A stretch of DNA of 45,790 nucleotides from Sulfuricella sp. (lineage in GTDB: Bacteria; Pseudomonadota; Gammaproteobacteria; Burkholderiales; Sulfuricellaceae): the NCBI GenBank assembly GCA_018336195.1, contig JAGXQV010000190.1:1-45790 (forward strand), read 5' to 3'. The notes beneath the pieces are model-generated. The model did not search any database. It worked only from the letters and a program-made list of their open reading frames with translations, and was not told the origin of the DNA. Shown piece after piece: positions 19,040-27,449 of the stretch; the stretch's first letter is position 1, and every line of letters starts with the position of its first letter. Made by a program: the position numbers and the translations under genes.

Positions 19040-20116
19040 CTACCCGGCTTTCCGTGCCATCAGAACCGTGTAATCGAGATCCAGTACCACGTTGGGGTGA
19101 TAGCGGCGCTTGCCGTCCTCCTCGACGTGGCTTTCCGCGAATTCGCCGCTGGGCTGGTTTTTCACCCCGACCAGGCGCAGGCGCAGCGCGCCCACGTCGT
19201 GGCGGCCCGGCACGTGCCATTTTTCCAGGACTTCGCTCCAGGCGTACAGGGTATCGCCGCCGAAGGTCGGGTTGCAATGGGTGCCGGCGTTGATGGCGGC
19301 GATGGTGAGGACGTTTTCCAGGCCGTCAAAGGCCAGCGCGCGGCACAGCGAAATGACGTGGCCGCCGTACACCAAGCGCTTGCCGAAGGGCGTGTCGCGC
19401 ATCAGGTGCGCGTCGAAATGCACCTTGGCGTTGTTCTGGTAGAGCCGCGCGGCAAGCATGTGGTCGCTTTCCTCGACGGTTATCCCGGCCAGGTGGTCGA
19501 TGCGCTCGCCGGGTGTGTAGTCGTCCCACAGCCACGGCGCGCCGGAAATTTCCGTCTCGTAGCCGCTGGCGTCGAGGTCGGGCGGCAGGATCAGGCGGGC
19601 GGGGATGACCACGTTCGGCAACTCGGGAATCACGGTGGGCGGCGCGGCGCTGGCGGGGTCGCGCTTGTGCACCATCACCCAGCGCACCCAGGTCAGGACT
19701 TCCTCGCCGTTCTGGTTGAGGGCGGTGGAGCGCACCCACACGATGCCGCTCTTGCCGGTGGCGTTTTCCTTGAGGCCGATCACCGTCGATTCGGCGGACA
19801 GCGTGTCGCCGGCATACACCGGCTGGAGGAAGCGCACGTCGGCGTAACCGAGATTGGCGACGGCATTCAGCGATACGTCCGGCACGGTCTTGCCGAAGGC
19901 GATGTGGAACACCAGCAGGTCGTCGAGCGGGCGGTCGCGGTAGCCCAGCGCATGGGCCACGGTGCGGGCGCTGGGCAGCACCTGGCGCGCGCCGGTAAGG
20001 GCGATATACAACGAAACGTCGCCTTCGCCCACGGTGCGCGGAATGCCGTGGACGAGGGTCTGGCCGAAGCTGAAATCCTCGAAGAAATTGCCGGTTTTGA
20101 GTTTGCTCATTTCCAT
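19040..20116 (-). CDS. mch: Mesaconyl-CoA hydratase-like MaoC-family double hot-dog protein
   Basis: This 358-aa protein has two hot-dog (MaoC) domains. Its N-terminal half (FFEDFSFGQTLVHGIPRTV, then LVFHIAFGKTVPD and SLNAVANLGYADVRFL) is very like the mesaconyl-CoA hydratase of the ethylmalonyl-CoA pathway in Rhodobacter, which reversibly hydrates mesaconyl-C1-CoA to beta-methylmalyl-CoA. The C-terminal half has HFDAHLMRDTPFGKRLVYGGHVISL, holding the hydratase-type Asp/His region. ATG 20116 has AAAAAGGA close upstream; ATG 20110 is an alternative start. It lies between CitE-like genes that could cleave its product. The other diagnostic genes of that pathway (crotonyl-CoA carboxylase/reductase, ethylmalonyl-CoA mutase, methylsuccinyl-CoA dehydrogenase) are not in the window, so the hydratase may serve another C5 route. 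Confidence 0.85.
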   Translation of the reverse strand: MEMSKLKTGNFFEDFSFGQTLVHGIPRTVGEGDVSLYIALTGARQVLPSARTVAHALGYRDRPLDDLLVFHIAFGKTVPDVSLNAVANLGYADVRFLQPVYAGDTLSAESTVIGLKENATGKSGIVWVRSTALNQNGEEVLTWVRWVMVHKRDPASAAPPTVIPELPNVVIPARLILPPDLDASGYETEISGAPWLWDDYTPGERIDHLAGITVEESDHMLAARLYQNNAKVHFDAHLMRDTPFGKRLVYGGHVISLCRALAFDGLENVLTIAAINAGTHCNPTFGGDTLYAWSEVLEKWHVPGRHDVGALRLRLVGVKNQPSGEFAESHVEEDGKRRYHPNVVLDLDYTVLMARKAG

Positions 20117-20141
20117 TTTTCCTTTTTAACCGCCGAGTTGT

Positions 20142-20263
20142 GTAGCCCGGATGAAGCGCAGCGGAATCCGGGAGCGCCTGATAAGACGCAAACGGTAGCA
20201 GCGATTCCGGCTATTCCCCGCCTCGCGGCGGCCCCGGATTCCGCGTAGCTCCATCCGGGCTAC
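20142..20263. repeat. GTAGCCCGGATG...CATCCGGGCTAC palindromic repeat
   Basis: The arms GTAGCCCGGAT and ATCCGGGCTAC are perfect inverted repeats, with further inner pairing (CGGAATCCGGG facing CCCCGGATTCCG). It separates the mch-like and citE-like genes, and its CTAC tip contains the TAG stop codon (20260-20262, minus strand) of the upstream citE-like gene. Confidence 0.85.
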
Positions 20264-21147
20264 AAGTGCTGTTCCTCCGCCTCCATTTTTTCGATCATTT
20301 CCTGAATCATCAAGGTGCGCTTGGCGGCGGTGATGTGCAGGTTTTCCACCAGTTTGCCGTCGACCACCGCCACCCCCATCCCGGCTTCGTTGGCGTCTGC
20401 AAAAGCGGCGATCAGCCGCTTGGCGATCGCCAGGCTGGAGGGGCGCGGGGTGAAGGCGTCGTTGGAATAGGGAATTTGCAGGGGATGGATCAGGCTTTTG
20501 CCGTCGCAGCCCAGGTCGCGCGCCAGGCGGCAAGCATATTCGAAAGCGTGCATGTCGTTCAAATCGAGATGCACGCCGTCGACGATCGACACCCCGTTGG
20601 CGCGCGCCGCCAGCAGGCACTGGGAAATGCTGTGGAGCATCGGCAGGCATTCCGGGGTGATGCGCGCATGGAGTTCGTTGGTGAGGTCGGAGGTGCCCAC
20701 CACCAGGCAGGCGATGCGTGGCGAGGCTCCGGCGATTTCCTCGGCGCGCAATACCCCGGCGGGAGTCTCGATCAGCACCATGATCGGCATCTCGGGGGCG
20801 CCCGCGGCATCCAGCGCGGCCAGGGCATCCAGCACGTCCTGGCGCCTTTCGATCTTGGGAAAGAGGATGGCATCCGCCCCGGCAGTCGCCACGGCGGCGA
20901 GGTCGGCGCGTCCCCACGGCGAGGACAGGGCGTTGACCCGCACCACCTTCTCGCGATAGCCGAAACCACCGGCGTGCAGCGCCGCCACCACGTTGCGCCG
21001 CGCTTCTTCCTTGTGGTCGGGCAGGACCGGGTCTTCCAGGTCGAGAATCAGCGAATCGACTTTCAGGGTGCGGGATTTTTCAATAAACCGCGCCACCGAG
21101 CCGGGCACATAGAGCATCGAGCGGCGTGGGCGGTAGAGGTTGCGCAT
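20260..21147 (-). CDS. CitE-like CoA-ester lyase (malyl-/citramalyl-CoA lyase type), paralog 1
   Basis: This 295-aa protein shows the classic CitE/malyl-CoA lyase signatures: RPRRSMLYVPGS at residues 6-17 (CoA/phosphate site), LDLEDP at 35-40, VRVNALSSPWG, LFPKIE, VLIETPAGVLRAEEIA (metal-ligand Glu) and VVGTSDLTNEL (metal-ligand Asp). ATG 21147 has GGAGG 8 bp upstream and gives the usual family length; the longer frame from 21225 reads through repeat DNA. It is very similar to the CitE-like protein encoded at 26467-27330, indicating a duplication. Stand-alone CitE proteins without citrate lyase alpha/gamma subunits usually act on malyl-CoA, beta-methylmalyl-CoA or citramalyl-CoA. Its place between an acyl-CoA ligase and a mesaconyl-CoA hydratase fits that. 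Confidence 0.85.
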   Translation of the reverse strand: MRNLYRPRRSMLYVPGSVARFIEKSRTLKVDSLILDLEDPVLPDHKEEARRNVVAALHAGGFGYREKVVRVNALSSPWGRADLAAVATAGADAILFPKIERRQDVLDALAALDAAGAPEMPIMVLIETPAGVLRAEEIAGASPRIACLVVGTSDLTNELHARITPECLPMLHSISQCLLAARANGVSIVDGVHLDLNDMHAFEYACRLARDLGCDGKSLIHPLQIPYSNDAFTPRPSSLAIAKRLIAAFADANEAGMGVAVVDGKLVENLHITAAKRTLMIQEMIEKMEAEEQHL

Positions 21148-21162
21148 GTTGGGCCTCCAATC

Positions 21163-21296
21163 TAAGTGAAAGGCGGAAACAGTGTTGAGTGTTGAGTTGT
21201 GGAATGCGCTTCGCGCCTGATTCAAATCCGACGCGCTTCGCGCGGCGACATCAACTAAACACTAAAAACTAAAAACTAAAAACTGCGTTTTACTTA
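21163..21296. repeat. 134-bp MITE-like palindrome, copy A
   Basis: The ends TAAGTGAAAGGC and GCGTTTTACTTA are imperfect inverted repeats. The interior carries AACAGTGTTGAGTGTTGAG and matching ACTAAACACTAAAAACT arms around a core containing GATTCAAATCCGACGCGC. A second copy at 32281-32427 has the same ends but the core inverted. The right end supplies the TAA stop codon of the acyl-CoA ligase gene. Confidence 0.8.
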
Positions 21297-22958
21297 ATTG
21301 CTCGAACGCGCCAGCGCCGTCTTGGGGTCGAGTTGGCGGCGAATGATCTTGCCGTTCTTGGTGCGCGGCAGATTTTCCACCGCGTAGACGATCTTGGGCG
21401 CTTTGTAGGCGGCCAGGTATTTGCGCGCGTAGGCGGCGAGATCGTCGGCATTCACGGTGGCGCCGGGATGCAGCATGACGTAGGCGACCACCAGCACCTT
21501 GTCGGCGGAAAGCTCCTCGCCGGTGGCGGCGCAATCGGCCACCGCCGGATGGTTTTTCATCACCCGCTCGATTTCGTGGGGCGACACCCGGTAGCCGAAA
21601 GAATTGATGATGTCGTCGCGGCGTCCGAGGAACCAGATGTAGCCGTCGTCGTCGAAGCGCGCGTAATCGCCGGTGAGGAACCAGCGCTCCTTGAAGACCT
21701 TGGCGCTTTCCTCGGGGAGCTTCCAGTAGCGCATGAACAGGCCGGGGTCGTCGGCGGGGATGCAGATCATCCCTTCCTCGCCGGGCGCCGCCTCGTGCAG
21801 GGTTTCCGGGTCGAGCAGGCGCACCTCGTGGCCGGGCTGGGGAAAGCCCGCCGAGCCGGGGCGGATCGGGCGGAACACGCTTTCCGACAGGTAATACGAG
21901 ATTTCCGACATGCCCACCGCTTCGAAGATGTCCATGCCGAAGCGCTGCCGCCACTGGCCCAGTACTTCGTCGGAAAGATGCTCGCCGGCGCTCATGCAGT
22001 GGCGCAAGGTCGGCACGTCGGCACGGCGGGCCTGGGTCTTCTGGAGGATCTGGCGGTAGATGGTGGGCACCCCGATGAAAATGGTCGCGCCGTGTTTGGC
22101 GATGAGTCTTAGCCAGCCCGCCGCGTCGTTCTTGCCTTCGTGGACAATCACCGTCTTGCCGAGATACAGGGGGTCCATCAGCGCCGAGCCGAGGACGTAG
22201 GTCCAGTTGAACTTGCCGGAATGGACGATGCGGTCGCCGCCCGGCGCGAAATCGAACCAGTAGCGCGCCGCCGGTTCGCGTCCGACCAGGGCGCGGTGGG
22301 CGTGCAGCACGCCCTTGGGATAGCCGGTGGTGCCCGAGGTGTAAACCAGGTAGGCGGGGTCGTGGGAGCGGGTGTGGTGGGGCGGTTCCCAAGCGGTGAT
22401 TTTCGCCAGTTCGTCGGCGAGGTCCAGGACGTTGTAGGGCGCTTGCCCGATCACCTCGCCCGGCCCGGTCAACAGCACGTGGCGCAATTCGCCGAGGCCG
22501 CCCAGCTTGTCGTGCAGGTCGGCCCACATCGCCTTGTCGGTGACCAGCACGGCAGCCTCGGAATCGCGGGCCAGGTACAAGACTTCCTCGGCGGTCAGCA
22601 GGGTGGAGGTGGGCACCGCGATGGCGCCGCGCTTCATCGCCCCGAAAAAGGCGATGGGGTAGGCCAGGCTGTTGGGGAGGCGGATCAGCACCCGGTCCTC
22701 GACCGCCACGCCGAGATCGCGCAGCAGTTGGGCGAAGCGGCTGGATTGCTCGGCAAGCTCGCGGAAGGTCGCCTGGGAAACTCCCAGCGTGTCGTCCTCG
22801 ACCACCATCGCCACCCGGTTTTCCGCAGGGGTGCCGAGATGGGCGTCGGTGCATGCCGCGCCGATGTTGAGGTGCTCCGGCAAGCGCCATACCCACGGAT
22901 CGAAAGTCGGCAGTTTTTGGCTTGGGGGAGCAACGTGGGCGAGACTCGATGCGTTCAT
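21294..22958 (-). CDS. Acyl-CoA ligase (AMP-forming, benzoate-CoA ligase-like)
   Basis: This 554-aa adenylate-forming enzyme would join a carboxylic acid to CoA using ATP. Motifs seen in order: YTSGTTGYPKG (phosphate-binding loop), GVPTIY, a VGMSEISYYL-type A5 motif, LTGDYARFDDDGYIWFLGRRDDIINSFGYRVSP (A7/A8 hinge) and the catalytic Lys in NGKIIRR near the C-terminus. Family resemblance is to the benzoate/2-aminobenzoate/medium-chain group and not to acetyl-CoA synthetase. AAAGGAG precedes ATG 22958. The neighbours (MaoC hydratase, CitE-like lyases) suggest a short or branched, perhaps unsaturated, dicarboxylic acid such as mesaconate, itaconate or citramalate. This substrate is an inference from context; residue-level specificity cannot be read by eye. 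Confidence 0.87.
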   Translation of the reverse strand: MNASSLAHVAPPSQKLPTFDPWVWRLPEHLNIGAACTDAHLGTPAENRVAMVVEDDTLGVSQATFRELAEQSSRFAQLLRDLGVAVEDRVLIRLPNSLAYPIAFFGAMKRGAIAVPTSTLLTAEEVLYLARDSEAAVLVTDKAMWADLHDKLGGLGELRHVLLTGPGEVIGQAPYNVLDLADELAKITAWEPPHHTRSHDPAYLVYTSGTTGYPKGVLHAHRALVGREPAARYWFDFAPGGDRIVHSGKFNWTYVLGSALMDPLYLGKTVIVHEGKNDAAGWLRLIAKHGATIFIGVPTIYRQILQKTQARRADVPTLRHCMSAGEHLSDEVLGQWRQRFGMDIFEAVGMSEISYYLSESVFRPIRPGSAGFPQPGHEVRLLDPETLHEAAPGEEGMICIPADDPGLFMRYWKLPEESAKVFKERWFLTGDYARFDDDGYIWFLGRRDDIINSFGYRVSPHEIERVMKNHPAVADCAATGEELSADKVLVVAYVMLHPGATVNADDLAAYARKYLAAYKAPKIVYAVENLPRTKNGKIIRRQLDPKTALARSSN

Positions 22959-23026
22959 GACAGACTCCTTTTCAGTGAGTGTTCTTGACGTTTACCGCTC
23001 GTTTCAATAGAAACGTTTGACTCTTC

Positions 23027-23106
23027 GTAGGCTGGGGTGAGCACGGCGAACCCCAGCATTTATCAACTTGGCGTGCTTGCTGGGGTTCGTGTCTTACCCA
23101 GCCTAC
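23027..23106. repeat. GTAGGCTGGGG...CCCAGCCTAC palindromic repeat
   Basis: GTAGGCTGGG pairs with CCCAGCCTAC at the outer ends, and CGAACCCCAGC with GCTGGGGTTCG inside. It lies between the acyl-CoA ligase start and the stop of the next citE-like gene, so it may cut a transcript running through them. Confidence 0.85.
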
Positions 23107-23122
23107 ATAAGGCCACAAGGCG

Positions 23123-24220
23123 TTAAAGAATTGCGCCATACGGCCAATTTTCACGAATCACCTGCGCCGGCAACAGCCCCAGTACGTTCAATGCGAAATC
23201 CGTTTCGTCCTGCGCCAGCGCCCGCAGGGCATGGGCGCGCAGCAGCACCTGGAGAGCCTTGCCGAACATCGGCGGATCGAGCATTTCGCCCTCGAACTTG
23301 ATCGCGCCGCCGAGCAGGGCGTCGGCTTCCACTGCCGCCTTGAGTATCGCCACGCTGCGTTTTACCGCGGTGGGCGAAGGCGTGTAGGCGACCTTGCACA
23401 AATGGATGTGGCCGGGATGGATCACCTGCTTGCCGGTCAGGCCCAGCGCCGCTTCCTCGCAGGCGTGGCGGAACACCACCCGCGATTCGTCGTCGCCGTG
23501 CAGATCCAGCCAACGGCGGATGTCGTGGGGTTCGAGGAATTTCTCGGGCATCACCGCCTGACCGATCAGCACTTCCACGCCGCCGATCACCCCCTTGCCG
23601 GCGATACGCGCTTCGAAGAGGATCTGGTTGAGGAAGAACTTGAGTTCCTCGGTCCAGTGGTGGGGGGTGATCTGGATGCCCATCGCCTTGGAAAAGTCGT
23701 GGATGCCGAACACCACATGCTTCACCGTGGGGTATTGCATGATGTCCGGGGCGATTTTCAGGGACTTGGGATGTTCGATGATGGGCTGGATGGTGATGTC
23801 GCCGGCTATCCCCGCCAGCCATGCCGAGAGGTCGCGAATTTCCGCCGCGCCGTAGGCTTCGCCGGCCTTGGCGAGCATCACCACGTCGATGTGGTCGGCC
23901 AGGTCGCGGAGCATCTGCAGATCCTTGTCGTATTCCTCGGTGCGAAAGGGGTTGATGCGCACCGCCACGGCCACGTCGTCGCGCGCCAGATTCGGCAACT
24001 CCTGGCGCAGCAGGTCGCGGCTCAGGGCTTTCTGGCGGCAGCCGTCTTCCAGGTCGAAAAGCAGGGTGTGGGCATTGGTGAGATGGGCGTGTTTCTTGAA
24101 GCGCAGCGCGGCGCTTTCGAGATCTTCGTAAATGCCCAACGACGGGGCATATTTTACCGGTGGGTAATAAAGCTGGATGCCCGGCCAGTAGTCGCCCAAC
24201 ACCGCAGTGGAAATCGTCAT
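23123..24220 (-). CDS. HpcH/HpaI-CitE family CoA-ester lyase, long form
   Basis: This 365-aa superfamily member differs clearly from the other three. The barrel motifs are LLFDLEDGCRQ, VAVRINPFRTEEYDKD, VMLAKAG, QPIIEHPKSLKIAP (metal-ligand Glu) and VVFGIHDFSKAMGIQ (metal-ligand Asp), followed by GLTGKQVIHPGHI, the family's C-terminal motif. It has an unusual N-terminal extension (ISTAVLGDYWPGIQLYYPP). GGGAGG lies before ATG 24220. It is the first gene of the minus-strand CoA cluster and is divergent from a PAS-domain gene. Lyase or thioesterase activity on a 3-hydroxyacyl-CoA dicarboxylate is likely; the exact substrate is unknown. Confidence 0.8.
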   Translation of the reverse strand: MTISTAVLGDYWPGIQLYYPPVKYAPSLGIYEDLESAALRFKKHAHLTNAHTLLFDLEDGCRQKALSRDLLRQELPNLARDDVAVAVRINPFRTEEYDKDLQMLRDLADHIDVVMLAKAGEAYGAAEIRDLSAWLAGIAGDITIQPIIEHPKSLKIAPDIMQYPTVKHVVFGIHDFSKAMGIQITPHHWTEELKFFLNQILFEARIAGKGVIGGVEVLIGQAVMPEKFLEPHDIRRWLDLHGDDESRVVFRHACEEAALGLTGKQVIHPGHIHLCKVAYTPSPTAVKRSVAILKAAVEADALLGGAIKFEGEMLDPPMFGKALQVLLRAHALRALAQDETDFALNVLGLLPAQVIRENWPYGAIL

Positions 24221-24397
24221 GTCGCGCCCTCCCAGGTAGACCCTTGCCTATGCAAGTCATCTATAAGATTAAGGTTAGTATTTCCGACAAAAATAGTAAA
24301 GTATTTTTTATGGGCAGGCGCCCTCCAATTGCTGAGCAAATTGATGGTTATTTGGGTAGAATGCCCTTCGTGCGCCTTTTCCCGGGACTTTTGTTCA

Positions 24398-24916
24398 ATG
24401 AAAAACAAGACTCAGCCTACCCAGCAGGAAATCCAACTCGCTCCGCAAGACATCATTGTTTCGAAAACCGACCTCAGCGGACGAATCACCTACGCCAACC
24501 GCGCTTTCATGCGCATCGCCAATTTCCCCGAACGCGACCTGCTCAACGTCCAGCACAATATCGTGCGCCACCCGGACATGCCGCGCGGAGCCTTCAAGCT
24601 GCTGTGGGATACCTTGAAAGCCGAGCGGGAGTTCTTCGGCTACGTCAAGAACATGACTTCCGAAGGGAGTTATTACTGGGTTTTTGCCAATGTGACGCCC
24701 GACTACGATGCGCGCGGCAAAGTGGTCGGCTACTTCTCGGTGCGCCGCAAACCCAAGCCCTCCGCTATCCAGACCATGCAAGCGGTATATCAGGAAATGC
24801 TCGACGTCGAGCGTCGCGCCGGCCCCGCCGAGGCGCCCAACGCTTCGGTGGCCTTCCTGGTGGACAAGCTGAAAAGCCTGGGTACGAGCTACGACCGTTT
24901 CATCCTTAGCCTCTGA
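24398..24916 (+). CDS. Aer-type PAS domain sensor protein (stand-alone)
   Basis: This 172-aa cytoplasmic protein consists almost entirely of one PAS domain (about residues 20-115) plus a short helical tail. The motifs [41 protein letters not shown] and [11 protein letters not shown] match the FAD-binding PAS domain of the aerotaxis receptor Aer. There is no membrane or signalling domain. The next gene, 14 bp downstream, encodes a chemoreceptor without its own ligand-binding periplasmic domain, so the two may form a split redox/energy taxis receptor. The start at 24398 is the first ATG that gives only the PAS protein; the long open frame upstream is antisense to the lyase gene and is not real. 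Confidence 0.85.
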   Translation: MKNKTQPTQQEIQLAPQDIIVSKTDLSGRITYANRAFMRIANFPERDLLNVQHNIVRHPDMPRGAFKLLWDTLKAEREFFGYVKNMTSEGSYYWVFANVTPDYDARGKVVGYFSVRRKPKPSAIQTMQAVYQEMLDVERRAGPAEAPNASVAFLVDKLKSLGTSYDRFILSL

Positions 24917-24930
24917 AAAGGAGCGCAGAC

Positions 24931-26421
24931 ATGCCCTATTCTTCAAAAACCGGCGTCAGTCGCCACACGCCGTTTCTGCGCCAGCAGTTGTTGCTGGAAT
25001 GCGGAATCTTCACCCTGATTACCACCATCCTGGCCGGCTGGGTCACCTACCAGCATGGCATGGAACTGTCGGTCTGGCTGTTTCCCTTGTGCACCCTGTC
25101 GTTTTCCATCTATGTCCTGGCGCGTTTTCGTAGAACCATCGACACCATCAAAAGTATGAAGGAAGTCCTCCGCCATTCCAGCGAAGGACAGTTGCACAGC
25201 CGCATCACTCATACCGCGGGGCTGGGCGAGCTAGGCAAGGCGGCCTGGGAACTCAACGAATTTCTCGACTTGATCGAAATGTATTTCAAGGAGGTCAACA
25301 CCTGCTTCAAACTGGTGTCGGAAGGGGTGTTCTACCGCAAGGCGCTGTCGGCGGGGCTGCCCGGCCAGTTCGCCGAATCCCTGGAAAAGGTCAACGCCGC
25401 GATCCAGGCCATGGAGCAAAACAGCCAGTTGATTTCACGCAACGAACTGGCTTCGCAACTCCACACCATGAACACCCATAACCTGCTGCGCAAGCTCAAG
25501 CTCAACCAGGAAGACCTGGTCAGCATCAGCAAGGAAATGGACGAAGTCGATCAAATCGCCAAATCCAACCGGGACGGCGCGGAAAGCAGCCTGACGGTGG
25601 CCAACCAGATCAGCAGCGAGTTGGCCGGGATGAACAGCCGGGTCCAGGAAATGGCCGATGCCGCGCAAGCCCTCGGCGTGGATAGCGCCGCCATCAATAC
25701 CGCGGTGCAGTTCATCTCCGACATTGCCGATCAGACCAACCTGCTCGCCCTCAACGCCGCCATCGAAGCCGCCCGCGCCGGCGAATCGGGACGCGGCTTC
25801 GCGGTGGTCGCCGACGAAGTGCGCAAGCTCGCCGAGCGGACCAAAAATTCCACCACCGAAATCGACGCGATCGTGTCGCGTTTCCGCAACCAGGTCGACG
25901 TCATGGTCGTGGAAACCGGCACCGCGCGCACCCTGACCGCCGACGTCAACGTCAAGATGAGCGATTTCCGCAACCGCTTCAGCGAATTTGAACGCGATGC
26001 GGAAACCATCATTCAGCGGGTGACGAAAACCAAGGATCGCTCGTTCGGCTCGCTGGTCAAGATGGACCACATCATCTTCATGCAAAATGCCTACATGAGC
26101 GTGGAGATGTCGGGAAATTGCGAAGAGGCCAAGGCGACCGGGGTCGATCACCACAGTTGCCGTCTCGGCAGGTGGTATTACGAAGGGACGGGCAAGGCCA
26201 TTTTCGGCACCACCCCGTCCTTTGGCGCGCTGGAAACTCCCCATGCCGCGGTGCACAACCTGGTGCATCGCGCCACCGCGTTGTCGCAGCAGGACTGGAT
26301 GGGCAACGTCGCGGTGCGCGACGACATGGTGCGTCAACTGGAAGCCGCCGAACAAGCCAGCAGCCAGGTCATCGACCTGGTCAACCGGATGAACGAGGAA
26401 AAGTACGAGCGAGCGGCTTGA
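24931..26421 (+). CDS. Methyl-accepting chemotaxis protein with C-terminal CZB zinc-binding domain
   Basis: This 496-aa chemoreceptor has two membrane segments (about residues 22-43 and 48-66) with almost no periplasmic loop, a HAMP-like linker, and the conserved signalling hairpin ([19 protein letters not shown], then [18 protein letters not shown]). A C-terminal CZB domain (about 370-470) shows [26 protein letters not shown] and [10 protein letters not shown], supplying the zinc-coordinating His/Cys set. CZB domains sense zinc-linked redox signals such as hypochlorous acid in other bacteria. It is cotranscribed with the PAS gene upstream (GGAGCG ribosome-binding site in the 14-bp gap). No cheA/cheW is nearby, so it would plug into chemotaxis machinery encoded elsewhere. 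Confidence 0.92.
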   Translation: MPYSSKTGVSRHTPFLRQQLLLECGIFTLITTILAGWVTYQHGMELSVWLFPLCTLSFSIYVLARFRRTIDTIKSMKEVLRHSSEGQLHSRITHTAGLGELGKAAWELNEFLDLIEMYFKEVNTCFKLVSEGVFYRKALSAGLPGQFAESLEKVNAAIQAMEQNSQLISRNELASQLHTMNTHNLLRKLKLNQEDLVSISKEMDEVDQIAKSNRDGAESSLTVANQISSELAGMNSRVQEMADAAQALGVDSAAINTAVQFISDIADQTNLLALNAAIEAARAGESGRGFAVVADEVRKLAERTKNSTTEIDAIVSRFRNQVDVMVVETGTARTLTADVNVKMSDFRNRFSEFERDAETIIQRVTKTKDRSFGSLVKMDHIIFMQNAYMSVEMSGNCEEAKATGVDHHSCRLGRWYYEGTGKAIFGTTPSFGALETPHAAVHNLVHRATALSQQDWMGNVAVRDDMVRQLEAAEQASSQVIDLVNRMNEEKYERAA

Positions 26422-26432
26422 ACTCGGGTTAG

Positions 26433-26463
26433 GCATGGCGCGGGTGCCGGACCCGCGCCATGC
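26433..26463. terminator. Bidirectional hairpin terminator
   Basis: GCATGGCGCGGGT (26433-26445) and ACCCGCGCCATGC (26451-26463) form a perfect 13-bp stem with a 5-nt loop, directly between the convergent chemoreceptor and citE-like genes. Confidence 0.8.
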
Positions 26464-26466
26464 GCG

Positions 26467-27330
26467 TTATTTCTGAATCATTTCATACAACGCGAGGGTG
26501 CGTCTGGCTTCCTCGACGTGCGGGTTCTCCACCATTCGACCATCCACCATCACCACCCCGCGCCCCGCCGCATTGGCGTCGGCGAGCGCGGCAATGATGC
26601 GCCGTGCGTGATCGACGTGCGCCTGTTTGGGCGTGAAGGCGTCGTTGGCATAAGGAATCTGGTAGGGATGGATCAGGCTCTTGCCGTCGAAACCCAGATC
26701 GCGCGCCAGTCGGCAGGCGTATTCGAAGGCATGCATGTCCTTGAGTTCGGTATGGATGCCGTCGATCACCGAACGGCCATAAGCGCGCGCCGCCAGCAGG
26801 CAATGAGAGAGGCTGTGCAGCATGGGCAGGCGTTCCTGCATGACCCGTGCGTGCAACTCGTTGGTGAGGTCGGAGGTGCCGATCACCAGGCTGACGATGC
26901 GTTCCGACGCGGCGGCGATTTCCTCGGCGTGCAAGACCCCCAGCGGCGATTCGATGCGTACCATCACCGCCTTGTCCGAGCCGCCGGCGGCATCCAGCGC
27001 CGCCAAACCATCTAGTACATCCTGGCGGCTTTCCACACGGGGCAACAGAATCGCGTCCACAGCAGTTTTCGCTAGCGCCTGGATGTCGTCCCGGCCCCAC
27101 GGCGATTTCAGTGAATTGACGCGCACCACCAACTCGCGCTTGCCGTAGCCGCCTTGCGCCAGCGCCGCCACGACATTGGCGCGCGCCGTTTCCTTCAATT
27201 CCGGCAGCACCGGGTCTTCCAGGTCGAGAATCAGCGAATCGACGGGCAGTTCCCGCGATTTTTCCAGGTAGCGCGGCACACTGCCGGGAATGTAAAGCAT
27301 GGAACGGCGCGGGCGCAGATTAGGGGCCAT
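26467..27330 (-). CDS. CitE-like CoA-ester lyase, paralog 2 (next to GntR regulator)
   Basis: This 287-aa protein is closely related to the one at 20260-21147. It has RPRRSMLYIPGS at residues 6-17, LDLEDP at 35-40, VRVNSLKSPWG, LLPRVES, MVRIESPLGVLHAEEIA with the metal Glu, and VIGTSDLTNEL with the metal Asp. AGGAGA precedes the ATG. It is transcribed divergently from the gntR-type regulator across a 157-bp AT-rich region with a palindrome, so it is a likely target of that regulator. CitE-like genes beside gntR and sdh clusters recur in betaproteobacteria, so this copy is probably the ancestral one. Malyl-CoA or citramalyl-CoA lyase activity is plausible. Confidence 0.87.
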   Translation of the reverse strand: MAPNLRPRRSMLYIPGSVPRYLEKSRELPVDSLILDLEDPVLPELKETARANVVAALAQGGYGKRELVVRVNSLKSPWGRDDIQALAKTAVDAILLPRVESRQDVLDGLAALDAAGGSDKAVMVRIESPLGVLHAEEIAAASERIVSLVIGTSDLTNELHARVMQERLPMLHSLSHCLLAARAYGRSVIDGIHTELKDMHAFEYACRLARDLGFDGKSLIHPYQIPYANDAFTPKQAHVDHARRIIAALADANAAGRGVVMVDGRMVENPHVEEARRTLALYEMIQK

Positions 27331-27398
27331 GTTTGCTTCTCCTGATGGTGGTGGGACTGTGGAACACAGATAGAAAATGTGCCAAAATGTATTTCACT

Positions 27399-27404
27399 AT
27401 TATA
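27399..27404 (-). promoter_or_regulatory. Possible -10 element for the divergent citE-like gene
   Basis: A perfect TATAAT on the minus strand lies about 70 bp upstream of the citE-like start within AT-rich DNA. No good -35 at 16-18 bp was found, so an activator or extended -10 contact would be needed. Confidence 0.3.
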
Positions 27405-27434
27405 CCCATGTCAATAATCAGATTATATCTTATG

Positions 27435-27446
27435 TCTTATATAAGA
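27435..27446. promoter_or_regulatory. Candidate GntR operator palindrome
   Basis: TCTTATATAAGA is a perfect 12-bp palindrome between the divergent citE-like and gntR-type genes, immediately upstream of the putative -35 of gntR. GntR/HutC-family dimers bind short AT-rich palindromes, so autoregulation and control of citE are plausible. Confidence 0.45.
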
Positions 27447-27449
27447 ATG

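Noticed and set aside
23231..24397. Upstream extension of the PAS gene as a long + strand ORF
   Set aside because: This part is antisense to the 365-aa lyase gene and has no PAS-related similarity; the ATG at 24398 gives a compact PAS protein.
17629..27330. Classical citrate lyase operon
   Set aside because: CitE-like proteins are present, but citC, citD, citF, citX and citG are not; the proteins match stand-alone CoA-ester lyases better.
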